Shown: positions 41,336 through 49,589 of the stretch, one piece after another
Layout of the letters: each line of letters begins with the position of its first letter
Position numbering within the stretch: position 1 is the stretch's first letter
Origin: Streptomyces sp. NBC_01237
Lineage (GTDB): Bacteria; Actinomycetota; Actinomycetes; Streptomycetales; Streptomycetaceae
Length of the DNA stretch: 64,000 nucleotides
Reading direction: 5' to 3'
NCBI RefSeq assembly: GCF_035917275.1
Contig: NZ_CP108508.1
Coordinates: 7,316,001 to 7,380,000 of the forward strand
Notes under the pieces: model-generated
Database searches by the model: none
Seen by the model: only the letters and a program-made list of their open reading frames with translations
What the model was told of the DNA's origin: nothing
Program-made: the position numbers and the translations under genes

Positions 41336-41539
41336 TCATGTCCTGATCGAGTCGGCCGCGATCATCACCGCGGCCCCCGTCACCACCAGCACGATATTGA
41401 CGAACACCCCGTACTCGCTCATGAAGTCGAGCCGCCGCACCACCGTCCACAGCCGGAACCAGCCCGTCCACTCGTAGAGGAGCCCGGCGGCGCCCTGGGC
41501 GAAGACGAGGAACCCGACCGACTCGACAATTTTCTTCAT
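41336..41539 (-). CDS. Small membrane protein, function unknown
   Basis: A 67-aa protein with two hydrophobic stretches (SVGFLVFAQGAAGLLYEW near residues 7-24, YGVFVNIVLVVTGAAVMIAA near 43-62) separated by a basic loop (WFRLWTVVRRLDFM). ATG 41539. I do not recognise a named family, but the composition and periodicity are those of a real membrane protein. It is divergent from the kinase gene at 41685. Confidence 0.7.
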   Translation of the reverse strand: MKKIVESVGFLVFAQGAAGLLYEWTGWFRLWTVVRRLDFMSEYGVFVNIVLVVTGAAVMIAADSIRT

Positions 41540-41684
41540 GGGCCGAGCCTTCCGCCCGTGCCGCCGCCCCCGCGTCGGCCACCGGTCTTCGTCCGCGCGC
41601 CGAAAGTCGCGGACCGTACGACTTTGGTCGCTTCCTGCCCCCGGCAGGCCCGTCCGGGCCGCTCACCCGCATAGATTTATCGAT

Positions 41685-42905
41685 ATGACCCGCACCGAGT
41701 ACCGCTGGCTGTTGCCGTCGGCGATGGCCGAACCAGAGCTGCCCGACGACCGGGCGCGCTCACGCCGCACCGTGCGGGACTGGGCCGTCGACATCGCGGC
41801 CTTCCTGTGCGCCGCGTTCTTCGGCATGCTCGTGGTCGGTGCGATCGACGCCGACCACACCACGCCGGACATGGTCGTCTTCGTGGACTCGCTGATCGGC
41901 GCGGCCGCGTGCTGCGCCCTCTGGGTGCGGCGGCGCTGGCCCGTCGGGCTGGCGGTGGCCATGATCGCCGTCGGCATCGTGGAGCCGGTCGCGGCGGGCG
42001 CCCTGCTGGTCGCCCTGTTCAGCCTGGCCGTGCACCGGCCGTTCAGACCCACCGCGGTCGTCGGCGCCCTCGCCCTCGCCGTGGCTCCGCTCCAGCCCTA
42101 TCTGCGCCCGGACCCGGAGACCTCCTACCTCGCCTCGACGGTCATCGGCGTGCTGCTCACCCTGCTGGTGCTCAGCTGGGGCATGGTCGTACGGTCCAGG
42201 CGCCAGCTCGTCGTCACCCTGCGGGAACGGGCGCGCCGGGCGGAGGCCGAGGCCGAACTGCGCGCGGAACAGGCCCAGCGGCTGGCCCGCGAGGCCATCG
42301 CCCGCGAAATGCACGATGTCCTCGCCCACCGGCTGACCCTGCTCAGCGTGCACGCCGGAGCACTCGAATTCCGCCCCGACGCGCCCCCGGCCGAGGTCGG
42401 CCGGGCCGCCGGAGTCATCAGGGACAGCGCCCACGAGGCGCTCCAGGACCTCCGCGAGATCATCGGCGTACTCCGAGCGCCCGGGGAGGGCGACGAGAGC
42501 CACCGGCCGCAGCCCACCCTCGTCACCCTGGACGCCCTGATCGCCGAGTCCCGGCTGGCCGGAATGAAGGTCACCCTCGACAACCGTGTGGCCGACCCCG
42601 CCGCCGCCCCCGCTGCCACCGGCCGCACCGTCTACCGCATCGCGCAGGAGTGCCTCACCAACGCGCGCAAGCACGCGCCGGGCGCCGAGGTCACCGTCAC
42701 CGTGACCGGCGGGCCGGGCGAGGGGCTCACGATCGAGGTCCGCAACCCGGCCCCCACCGAACCCTTCGAGCGGGTGCCCGGCTCGGGACAGGGGCTCATC
42801 GGACTCACCGAACGCGCCACCCTCACCGGTGGCCACCTGGACCACGGGCCCGAGGCCGACGGCGGGTTCGCCGTCCGCGCCCGACTGCCGTGGCCCGCCG
42901 CGTGA
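41685..42905 (+). CDS. Sensor histidine kinase (HisKA_3 type)
   Basis: A 406-aa kinase with an N-terminal membrane domain (DIAAFLCAAFFGMLVVGAI, LIGAAACCALWV, LAVAMIAVGIVEPVAAGALLVALFSLAV, LASTVIGVLLTLLVLSWGMVV). Next come a coiled-coil linker (RERARRAEAEAELRAEQAQRLAREAI), the phosphoacceptor REMHDVLAHRLTLLSVHAG, and ATPase boxes AQECLTNARKHAPGAEV and GSGQGLIGLTERATLTGG. A TAGATT box 7 nt before the ATG suggests a leaderless message. The partner regulator follows 70 bp on. Confidence 0.93.
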   Translation: MTRTEYRWLLPSAMAEPELPDDRARSRRTVRDWAVDIAAFLCAAFFGMLVVGAIDADHTTPDMVVFVDSLIGAAACCALWVRRRWPVGLAVAMIAVGIVEPVAAGALLVALFSLAVHRPFRPTAVVGALALAVAPLQPYLRPDPETSYLASTVIGVLLTLLVLSWGMVVRSRRQLVVTLRERARRAEAEAELRAEQAQRLAREAIAREMHDVLAHRLTLLSVHAGALEFRPDAPPAEVGRAAGVIRDSAHEALQDLREIIGVLRAPGEGDESHRPQPTLVTLDALIAESRLAGMKVTLDNRVADPAAAPAATGRTVYRIAQECLTNARKHAPGAEVTVTVTGGPGEGLTIEVRNPAPTEPFERVPGSGQGLIGLTERATLTGGHLDHGPEADGGFAVRARLPWPAA

Positions 42906-42975
42906 TGCCGCGACGGCCGGGAGCGGCCGCGGGCCGGGTGCGGGACCCCCGCCGGAGCTGGCTACGGTGGCCCTC

Positions 42976-43707
42976 ATGAACACCCCGATGTCTCCCACGC
43001 CCCCGGTGGCGCAACCGGTCCGGCTGCTCATCGTCGACGACGACCCGCTCGTCCGGGCAGGGCTCACGCTGATGCTCGGCGGCGCCGACGGCATCGACAT
43101 CGTGGGAGAGGGCGCCGACGGCCACGAGGTCGCCGCACTGGTCGACCGGCTGCGCCCCGATGTGGTGCTGATGGACATCCGGATGCCCGGCATGGACGGG
43201 CTCACCGCGACCGAGGAGCTGCGCCGCCGTCCCTCGGCCCCTGAGGTCGTCGTCCTCACCACCTTCCACGCCGATGAGCAGGTGCTGCGGGCCATTCGCG
43301 CGGGAGCCGCAGGATTTGTCCTGAAAGACACCCCACCCGCGCAGATCGTCGAGTCGGTCCGGCGGGTGGCCGCCGGTGATCCGGTCCTCTCGCCCGCTGT
43401 CACACGGCAGTTGATGGCACGTGCCGCGGGCGGCGCACCGGACGACCGCGGCAGCCGTGCGGACCGGGCGCGCAGGCGCTTCGACGATCTGGCCGAGCGG
43501 GAACGGGAGGTCGCCCTCGCCGTCGGACGCGGCGGGTCCAACGCGGAGATCGCGGGTTCGCTGTATCTGAGCGTGGCCACCGTGAAGACGCACGTGTCCC
43601 GGATTCTCGCCAAACTCGACCTCAACAACCGTGTCCAGATCGCACTGTTGGTGCACGACGCCGGGCTGCTCGACGAGGACGGTGGGGACGGGGGCGGCAT
43701 ACGCTGA
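42976..43707 (+). CDS. NarL/LuxR-type response regulator
   Basis: A 243-aa response regulator: acidic cluster VDDDP (20-24), phosphoacceptor D67 in VVLMDIRMPGMDG, Thr in VLTTFHADEQV, Lys in GFVLKDTPPAQ. The C-terminal HTH is LAEREREVALAVGRGGSNAEIAGSLYLSVATVKTHVSRILAKLDL. It is partnered with the kinase upstream. The P450 gene starts 27 bp after its stop codon and may belong to the same transcript. Confidence 0.93.
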   Translation: MNTPMSPTPPVAQPVRLLIVDDDPLVRAGLTLMLGGADGIDIVGEGADGHEVAALVDRLRPDVVLMDIRMPGMDGLTATEELRRRPSAPEVVVLTTFHADEQVLRAIRAGAAGFVLKDTPPAQIVESVRRVAAGDPVLSPAVTRQLMARAAGGAPDDRGSRADRARRRFDDLAEREREVALAVGRGGSNAEIAGSLYLSVATVKTHVSRILAKLDLNNRVQIALLVHDAGLLDEDGGDGGGIR

Positions 43708-43734
43708 CCGGACCGGACCTGAAGGGGGCGGACC

Positions 43735-44907
43735 ATGTCCGTGATCGATCTGCGTGATGTGCCGGACTTCGTGGCGAATCCGTATCCGTACTACGCGAAA
43801 CTGCGCGTCGAGGGGCCCGTGCACGCCATTCGCACCGATCAACTCGAACGGGCGTGGCTGATCGTCGGGTACGACGAGGGCAGGGCGGCCCTCGCGGACC
43901 CGCGCTTCAACAAGGACTGGCGGCCGACGGGACGCTGGCCGGACGGGGACAGTGCGATCAGCACGAACATGCTGGAGCTGGACGCACCCCGGCACACCCG
44001 GCTGCGCAGGCTCGTCGCCCGTGAGTTCACCTCCCGGCGGATCGAGGCGCTGCGCCCGCGCGTCGAGGAGATCACCGCGGAACTGCTCGACGCGATGCCC
44101 GCCACCGGCAGCGCCGACCTCGTCGACGCGCTCGCCTTTCCGCTGCCGATGACCGTCATCTGCGAGCTGCTCGGTGTGCCGGACCTGGACCGCGACGCCT
44201 TTCGCCTGCTGTCGAACGGAGTCGTCTCCCCGACCCCGGAGCAGAAGGAGGGCGATGCGGTCGGCGCCATGGGCGACTACCTGGTCGAACTCATCGAGGA
44301 CAAGCGATGCTCGCCGGGCGACGACCTGATGAGCGCGCTGATCCGGGCGCGCGACGAGGGCGGTGACGGGCTGTCTCCCGACGAACTGGTGGGCATGGCC
44401 TTCCTGTTGCTCGTCGCGGGCCACGAGACGACGGTCAATCTCATCTCCAACGGGGTACGGGCGCTGCTCGACCATCCGGCGCAACTGGCCCTGCTCCGGG
44501 CCGACCCCGGTCTGATCGACGGCGCGATCGAGGAGACGCTGCGCTACGACGGACCGGTGGAGACGGCCACGCTGCGGTTCACCCGCGAACCGGTGACGAT
44601 CGGCTCCACCGTCATCCCGGCGGACGAAGTGGTGGTCGTGGCGCTGGGCTCCGGCGGCCGTGACCCCGGCCGCTTCCCGGACCCGGACACCTTCGACATC
44701 CGCCGCGACACCCAGGGACATCTGGCCTTCGGACACGGGGTGCACTTCTGCCTGGGTGCGCCGCTGGCCCGGATGGAGGCCCGGATCGCGATCCGGGCAC
44801 TGCTGGAGCGCTGCCCCGGCCTCGCACGCGACCCGGACGGCGGGGAGCCCGAGTGGGTGCCCGGCCTGCTGCTGCGGGGTGTGCGGCGGCTGCCGGTGCG
44901 CTGGTGA
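43735..44907 (+). CDS. Cytochrome P450
   Basis: A 390-aa soluble actinobacterial P450 (CYP107/105-like class by general appearance). I-helix oxygen motif AGHETT, ExxR in EETLR, haem loop FGHGVHFCLGAPLAR with the axial thiolate C339. LDAPRHTRLRRLVAREFT is the typical C-helix region. No ferredoxin or reductase gene is adjacent, so electrons must come from elsewhere. It is followed by a second, clearly related P450. The substrate is unknown. Confidence 0.95.
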   Translation: MSVIDLRDVPDFVANPYPYYAKLRVEGPVHAIRTDQLERAWLIVGYDEGRAALADPRFNKDWRPTGRWPDGDSAISTNMLELDAPRHTRLRRLVAREFTSRRIEALRPRVEEITAELLDAMPATGSADLVDALAFPLPMTVICELLGVPDLDRDAFRLLSNGVVSPTPEQKEGDAVGAMGDYLVELIEDKRCSPGDDLMSALIRARDEGGDGLSPDELVGMAFLLLVAGHETTVNLISNGVRALLDHPAQLALLRADPGLIDGAIEETLRYDGPVETATLRFTREPVTIGSTVIPADEVVVVALGSGGRDPGRFPDPDTFDIRRDTQGHLAFGHGVHFCLGAPLARMEARIAIRALLERCPGLARDPDGGEPEWVPGLLLRGVRRLPVRW

Positions 44908-45031
44908 CGCCGCCCCGTACACCCCGGCCGCGGCCCGTGCGATCGGGCAAGCCGTCCACCAGGTCATCCGCCGGGCCGATCGCCGAGCGATTCGCGCGGC
45001 CGATCGCCATGTCATACGGAAAGGAACCGTG

Positions 45032-46228
45032 TTGACCACCGAAGCCATGGTCGACCTCGCCGCACTCGGCGAGGACTTCGTTCGCGACCCCTACCCCGTG
45101 TACGCGCGACTGCGGGCCCTGGGACCCGTCCACCGGGTCCGCATTCCCGAGGGCACTCCTGCCTGGCTCGTCGTCGGCTACGACGTGGGGCGTGAACTCC
45201 TCGCCGACCAGCGCCTGTCCAAGCAGTGGCAGAACGCCTCGCCCGCGCTGGGCGTGTCCAAGGTCTCCGCCGGTACGACCATGCTCAGCAGCGACGCGCC
45301 CGACCACACCCGGCTGAGAAAGCTGGTGACCAGGGAGTTCACCCCGCGCCGCATGGAAGCACTCGCGCCGCGTATCCAGGAGATGACGGACGAGCTCCTG
45401 GACGCGATGCTCGCATCGGAGGGCCGGAGCGCCGACCTCGTGGAGGGGCTGTCCTTCCCGCTGCCGATGTCCGTCATCTGCGAACTGCTGGGGGTGCCGT
45501 TCCTGGACCGGACGGTGTTCCGGGAGTGGTCCAACCTCGCCCTCTCGGCCGCCGCGGCCGAGTCCCGCGCCCACGCGACGGCGGAGATGACCGCCTACTT
45601 GACCCGGCTCCTGGCCGGCAAGCGCGAGCAGCCGGGCGACGACCTGCTCAGCGCGCTGATCCACACATCGGACGGCGACGGCGACCGGCTCTCCGGCGAC
45701 GAGCTGTTGGGCATGGCCTGGCTGCTGCTCATCGCGGGACACGAGACCACCGTCGGCCTCATCACCAACGGCATACACCATCTGCTCGCCCATCCGGATC
45801 AACTGATGGCTCTGCGCGCGGACTTCGGCCTCATCGACAAGGCCGTCGAGGAGATCCTGCGCTTCGAGGGACCCGTCGAGACCCCCACGTACCGCTTCAC
45901 CACCGAGCCGATCGAGGTCGGCGGCACGGTCATCCCGGGCGGCGGGGAGCTGGTCCTCGTGGCGATGTCGGACGCCAACCGCGACCCCGCCCGGTACGCG
46001 GAGGCGGACCGCTTCGACATCACGCGGGACGCCCGCGGCCATGTCGCGTTCGGCCATGGCATCCACTACTGCCTGGGTGCGCCGCTGGCCCGTATCGAGG
46101 CCCGGATCGCCATCAGGTCGCTGCTGGAGCGCTGCCCGGACCTGCGACCGGCCGCGGACCCGGCGACGCTGAGCTGGCGCACCGGGATGCTGATGCGGGG
46201 GCCGCTCACCCTGCCGGTGGCCTGGTGA
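45032..46228 (+). CDS. Cytochrome P450, second copy
   Basis: A P450 of about 398 aa related along its whole length to the gene at 43735. It shares SDAPDHTRLRKLVTREFTPRRMEAL, SFPLPMSVICELLGVPFLDR, AGHETT, EEILR and FGHGIHYCLGAPLAR with axial C347. TTG 45032 is chosen (AAGGAA 5-7 nt upstream); GTG 45029 and ATG 45047 are possible. The pair is a tandem duplication that has diverged. Natural-product tailoring or xenobiotic oxidation are both plausible; nothing local decides. Confidence 0.93.
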   Translation: MTTEAMVDLAALGEDFVRDPYPVYARLRALGPVHRVRIPEGTPAWLVVGYDVGRELLADQRLSKQWQNASPALGVSKVSAGTTMLSSDAPDHTRLRKLVTREFTPRRMEALAPRIQEMTDELLDAMLASEGRSADLVEGLSFPLPMSVICELLGVPFLDRTVFREWSNLALSAAAAESRAHATAEMTAYLTRLLAGKREQPGDDLLSALIHTSDGDGDRLSGDELLGMAWLLLIAGHETTVGLITNGIHHLLAHPDQLMALRADFGLIDKAVEEILRFEGPVETPTYRFTTEPIEVGGTVIPGGGELVLVAMSDANRDPARYAEADRFDITRDARGHVAFGHGIHYCLGAPLARIEARIAIRSLLERCPDLRPAADPATLSWRTGMLMRGPLTLPVAW

Positions 46229-46233
46229 GTGCC

Positions 46234-46251
46234 CGCCCCGTGTGTGGGGCG
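46234..46251. terminator. Short hairpin after the second P450 gene
   Basis: CGCCCC-gtgtgt-GGGGCG lies 6 bp past the P450 stop codon, before the convergent dehydrogenase gene. The stem is 6 bp, so the call is moderate. Confidence 0.4.
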
Positions 46252-46302
46252 CCCGGTCCGGTGATGCCGCGCCGCGGGTGACTGCCCGGGGACGCCGGCC
46301 GG

Positions 46303-47316
46303 TCAGTCCCCGGGGATCTCCCGCAGGCTCACCGGCCGGCGTTCGCGGCGTGACACCTCGCACGCCTCCGCGATCCGCAGCGCGTGCAGCGCCTCCCGCC
46401 CGTCGCACGGATTGGCCAGCTCGCCCCGCGCCACCCTGAGGAACGCGTCCAGCTCCGCCTCGTACGCCGGCGCGAACCGTTCCAGGAAACCCGGCCAGGG
46501 CTTCGGCGGGGCGGCGGGGCCCTGCGGTTCCGCCGAGGTGAGCGGGGTGCGGTCGTCGAGGCCGACCGCGAGCTGATCGCGTTCGCCCGCCAGTTCCATC
46601 CGTACGTCGTATCCGGCGCCGTTGCACCGGGTGGCCGTGGCCGTGGCGAGCGTCCCGTCGTCCAGGGTCAGCAGGACCGCGGCCGTGTCGACATCGCCCG
46701 CCTCGCGGAACATCGCGGGCCCGGCGTCCGACCCCATGGCGTACACCTCGCTCACCTCGCGGCCCGTCACCCACCGCAGCATGTCGAAGTCATGGACCAG
46801 GCAGTCCCGGTACAGGCCGCCGGAGAGCGGGAGGTAGGCGGCGGGCGGCGGCGCCGCGTCCGAGGTGATCGTGCGCACGGTGTGCAACCGTCCGAGCCGC
46901 CCCTCCCGTACGGCGGCGCGGGCCGCGGCGAACCCCGCGTCGAAGCGCCGCATGAATCCCAGCTGGAGTACGGATCCCGCCGATTCGACCGCCGCCAGGG
47001 CGCCCAGGGTGCCGGGCAGATCGAGGGCGATCGGCTTCTCGCAGAACGAGGGGAGCCCGGCGCGGGCGGCCCGCTCGATGAGACCCGCGTGGGCGGAGGT
47101 CGCCGAGGCGATCACCAGCGCGTCCACACCGCCGTCCGCGCGGGAGGCGAACATCTCGTCCACCGCGACGGCCGCGGCCCCGGTCCGCGCGGCGACCCCG
47201 GCCGCCCGGTCCCGATCGGCGTCCGCCACCACCAGTGAGTCCACGGCGGAGTGACGGCTCAGCGTCTCCGCATGGAAACTGCCGATTCGTCCCGTTCCGA
47301 TGAGTCCGATGCGCAT
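46303..47316 (-). CDS. Gfo/Idh/MocA-family dehydrogenase (inositol 2-dehydrogenase-like)
   Basis: A 337-aa NAD(P)-dependent sugar or inositol dehydrogenase. The N-terminal Rossmann motif is IGLIGTGRIGSFHAETL, then FCEKPIALD with the catalytic Lys in EKP, and GGLYRDCLVHDFDMLRWVTG with the substrate-site Asp/His region. It is divergent from the GntR regulator, and its promoter has a GntR palindrome beside a consensus TTGACA. It therefore belongs to the sugar regulon to its right. Inositol is the usual annotation for such sequences, but another sugar is possible. Confidence 0.88.
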   Translation of the reverse strand: MRIGLIGTGRIGSFHAETLSRHSAVDSLVVADADRDRAAGVAARTGAAAVAVDEMFASRADGGVDALVIASATSAHAGLIERAARAGLPSFCEKPIALDLPGTLGALAAVESAGSVLQLGFMRRFDAGFAAARAAVREGRLGRLHTVRTITSDAAPPPAAYLPLSGGLYRDCLVHDFDMLRWVTGREVSEVYAMGSDAGPAMFREAGDVDTAAVLLTLDDGTLATATATRCNGAGYDVRMELAGERDQLAVGLDDRTPLTSAEPQGPAAPPKPWPGFLERFAPAYEAELDAFLRVARGELANPCDGREALHALRIAEACEVSRRERRPVSLREIPGD

Positions 47317-47323
47317 GGCCCAA

Positions 47324-47431
47324 AGGTGACGTTCGCCCCTTCGTCATGTCAAGCGTTTGTCCTGACAAATGAGGGACCGTTCTCCCGCTGCACCGGCCGC
47401 CATGGTTTTGTCCGGACAATCGAACTACGCT
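47324..47431. promoter_or_regulatory. Divergent dehydrogenase/GntR promoters with two operators
   Basis: TTTGTC-ct-GACAAA (47356-47369) lies directly upstream of the minus-strand -35 TTGACA (47352-47347), whose -10 TCACCT (47329-47324) ends 7 nt before the dehydrogenase ATG. TTGTCCGGACAA (47408-47419), a perfect 12-bp palindrome, lies just before the plus-strand -10 TACGCT (47426-47431), 6 nt before the GntR GTG. Both messages look leaderless, and both operators are placed to block polymerase. Confidence 0.75.
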
Positions 47432-47437
47432 CGGCCC

Positions 47438-48196
47438 GTGACCGAACGAGGAACCGACCAGCCGCTCCCGCTGAGCGTGGACCGCACCAGCCCGGTGCCG
47501 CTCTACTTCCAGCTGGCGCAACAGCTGGAGGCGGCCGTCGAACAGGGCCGGCTGGCCCCCGGCACCCTGCTCGGCAACGAGATCGAGCTCGCCTCCCGCC
47601 TCGGCCTGTCCCGGCCCACCGTGCGCCAGGCGATCCAGTCGCTGGTGGACAAGGGGCTGATGGTGCGCCGCCGGGGCGTCGGTACCCAGATCGTGCACAG
47701 CAAGGTCCGGCGCCCGCTGGAACTCAGCTCGCTCTACGACGACCTGGAGGCGGCCGGTCAGCGCCCCGCGACCCGCGTCCTGCGCAACACCCTCGAACCC
47801 GCCGGTGCCGAGGTCGCCGCCGCCCTCGGCGTCCCGGAGGGCAGCGAGGTCCACCTCGTCGAGCGGCTGCGGTACGCGCACGACGAGCCGGTGGCACTGC
47901 TGCGCAACCACCTGCCTCCGGGACTGCTCGCCCTCGGCACCGAGCAGTTGGAGGCCACCGGGCTGTACCGGATGATGCGCCTCTCGGGCATCACCCTGCA
48001 CAGCGCCCGCCAGTCCATCGGCGCGCGCGCCGCCACCGAGCGGGAGGCCGGCGAACTCCACGAGGCGACGGGTGCGCCGCTGCTCACGATGGAGCGGACC
48101 ACCTTCGACGACACGGGCCGCACGGTCGAGTTCGGCTCGCACGTCTACCGGGCGGCGCGGTACGCGTTCGAGTTCCAGCTGCTCGTACGCTCCTGA
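47438..48196 (+). CDS. GntR-family (HutC subfamily) regulator
   Basis: A 252-aa regulator. The winged HTH is PLYFQLAQQLEAAVEQGRLAPGTLLGNEIELASRLGLSRPTVRQAIQSLVDKGLMVRRRGVGTQIV; a UTRA effector domain follows from about residue 95 (LELSSLYDDLEAAGQRPATRVL, EVHLVERLRYAHDEPVALLRNHLP, MERTTFDDTGRTVEFGSHVYRA). GTG 47438 is chosen because TACGCT lies 6 nt upstream. Three TTTGTCCGGACAAA-like sites flank its own gene, the dehydrogenase and the ABC operon. Confidence 0.92.
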   Translation: MTERGTDQPLPLSVDRTSPVPLYFQLAQQLEAAVEQGRLAPGTLLGNEIELASRLGLSRPTVRQAIQSLVDKGLMVRRRGVGTQIVHSKVRRPLELSSLYDDLEAAGQRPATRVLRNTLEPAGAEVAAALGVPEGSEVHLVERLRYAHDEPVALLRNHLPPGLLALGTEQLEATGLYRMMRLSGITLHSARQSIGARAATEREAGELHEATGAPLLTMERTTFDDTGRTVEFGSHVYRAARYAFEFQLLVRS

Positions 48197-48229
48197 ACCC
48201 GACCCAGGCCCCGCTCCGAGTGATCTGGC

Positions 48230-48310
48230 CGACCCGACCGACCCGACCCGATCCCGACCCGATCCCGACCCGACCCGACCCGACCGGGCCGGACCGATCC
48301 GACCCGGCCG
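48230..48310. repeat. GACCC-type simple repeat
   Basis: An array of gaccc/gatccc/gaccg units, mostly of 5-6 bp, sits between the GntR stop codon and the operator of the ABC operon. It is the kind of tract that changes length by slippage. Confidence 0.7.
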
Positions 48311-48351
48311 GACCTGTCCGGCCCCGCCCGGTCGGCCCCGTAGCCCGGCGT

Positions 48352-48398
48352 CATGTTCGGACAAACTATTGACGGTGGTCATACAACGCCGCTAGAAC
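48352..48398 (+). promoter_or_regulatory. Sugar ABC operon promoter with GntR operator
   Basis: CATGTTCGGACAAA (48352-48365) agrees with TTTGTCCGGACAAA at 11 of 14 positions and ends 3 bp before a -35 TTGACG (48369-48374). An 18-bp spacer leads to a -10 TAGAAC (48393-48398). The leader is about 40 nt. Confidence 0.72.
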
Positions 48399-48444
48399 TC
48401 CTCCAGCCGCACTCCGGCGGCCGGGGAGAGAAGGCGGACCCACC

Positions 48445-49437
48445 TTGCGTACGACTCGCACGGCAGCAGTCCTGATCGCCGCAGTCGCCCTCACCGTCGC
48501 CGGATGCAGCGGCTCCGGCGGCAAGGACTCCGAGGGCACCTCCGGCGGCGGGGGAGGCGGCAAGGCGGTCTCCACGCCCCGGATGAAGATCGCGATGGTG
48601 ACGCACTCGGGGGAGGGCGACACCTTCTGGGACATCGTCCAGAACGGTGCCGAACAGGCCGCGGCCAAGGACAACGTCGCATTCCTGTACTCCGCGGACA
48701 AGGAGGGCAGGGAACAGGCCCAGCTCGTCCAGGCCGCCATCGACCAGAAGGTCGACGGGCTGATCGTCACCCTCGCCAAACCCGAGGCGCTCAAGGCCGT
48801 CGTCGCCAAGGCCGTGGGAGCGGGCATCCCCGTCGTCACGATCAACTCCGGGGCACGGTTCTCCACCGAGGTCGGCGCACTGGGCCACATCGGGCAGGAC
48901 GAGACCGTGGCGGGCGAGGCCGTCGGCAGCGAGCTGAACGCACGCGGCCGGAAGAAGGCCGTCTGCGTCATCCACGAACAGGGCAACGTCTCACTCGAAG
49001 AGCGCTGTGCCGGAGTCGCCGAGACCTTCGGCGGGACCGTCGAGAACCTCAACGTCGAAGGCACCAACATGCCCGCCGCCACCTCTTCCATCGAGGCCAA
49101 GCTCCAGGCGGACACGGGCATCGACGCGATCGTCACCCTCGGTGCCCCCTTCGCCGCCGCCTCCGTCAAGGCCAAGAAGGGCTCCGGTTCCACCGCGGAG
49201 GTCGACACCTTCGACCTCAACGCCGAAGTGGTCGGGCGCCTCAAGGCCGAGGAGGTCGGCTTCGCCGTCGACCAGCAGCCCTACCTCCAGGGCTATCTCG
49301 CCGTCGACGGACTGTGGCTCAACCGGACCAACGGAAATGTCGTCGGCGGAGGGAGGCCGGTGCTCACCGGACCGGCGATCGTCACCGCGAAGGACGTACC
49401 GGAGCTGGAGAAATTCACCGAGCGCGGCACCCGGTGA
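48445..49437 (+). CDS. Sugar ABC transporter substrate-binding lipoprotein 1
   Basis: A 330-aa periplasmic-binding-protein-like lipoprotein of the ribose/inositol class (Peripla_BP_4). The leader ends AALTVAGC-type (VALTVAGCSG), then a Gly/Ser tether. The domain starts KIAMVTHSGEGDTFWDIVQNGAEQAAAKDN and continues QKVDGLIVTLAKPEALKAVVAKAVGAGIPVVTINSG and GFAVDQQPYLQGYLAVDGLWL. It starts at TTG 48445. It is duplicated by the next gene and stands first in the operon. Confidence 0.93.
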   Translation: MRTTRTAAVLIAAVALTVAGCSGSGGKDSEGTSGGGGGGKAVSTPRMKIAMVTHSGEGDTFWDIVQNGAEQAAAKDNVAFLYSADKEGREQAQLVQAAIDQKVDGLIVTLAKPEALKAVVAKAVGAGIPVVTINSGARFSTEVGALGHIGQDETVAGEAVGSELNARGRKKAVCVIHEQGNVSLEERCAGVAETFGGTVENLNVEGTNMPAATSSIEAKLQADTGIDAIVTLGAPFAAASVKAKKGSGSTAEVDTFDLNAEVVGRLKAEEVGFAVDQQPYLQGYLAVDGLWLNRTNGNVVGGGRPVLTGPAIVTAKDVPELEKFTERGTR

Positions 49438-49463
49438 ACCGCCGCCGCACCACCGCGACCCGC

Positions 49464-49499
49464 CCCCGCCCGGCCCCTGCCGGGCGATGCCGGGCGGGG
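49464..49499 (+). terminator. Hairpin between the two binding-protein genes
   Basis: CCCCGCCCGGC (49464-49474) pairs with GCCGGGCGGGG (49489-49499) across a 14-nt loop in the 152-bp gap. Partial termination here would make the first binding protein more abundant than the rest of the operon. Confidence 0.55.
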
Positions 49500-49589
49500 C
49501 TCGGGGATACTTGGGCAGCCGGGCCGGGACAGCGCTCCCCCCGGCTCCTCCAAGCAGCACAGCGAGCAGCACAAGAAGGGCACGGCGTC

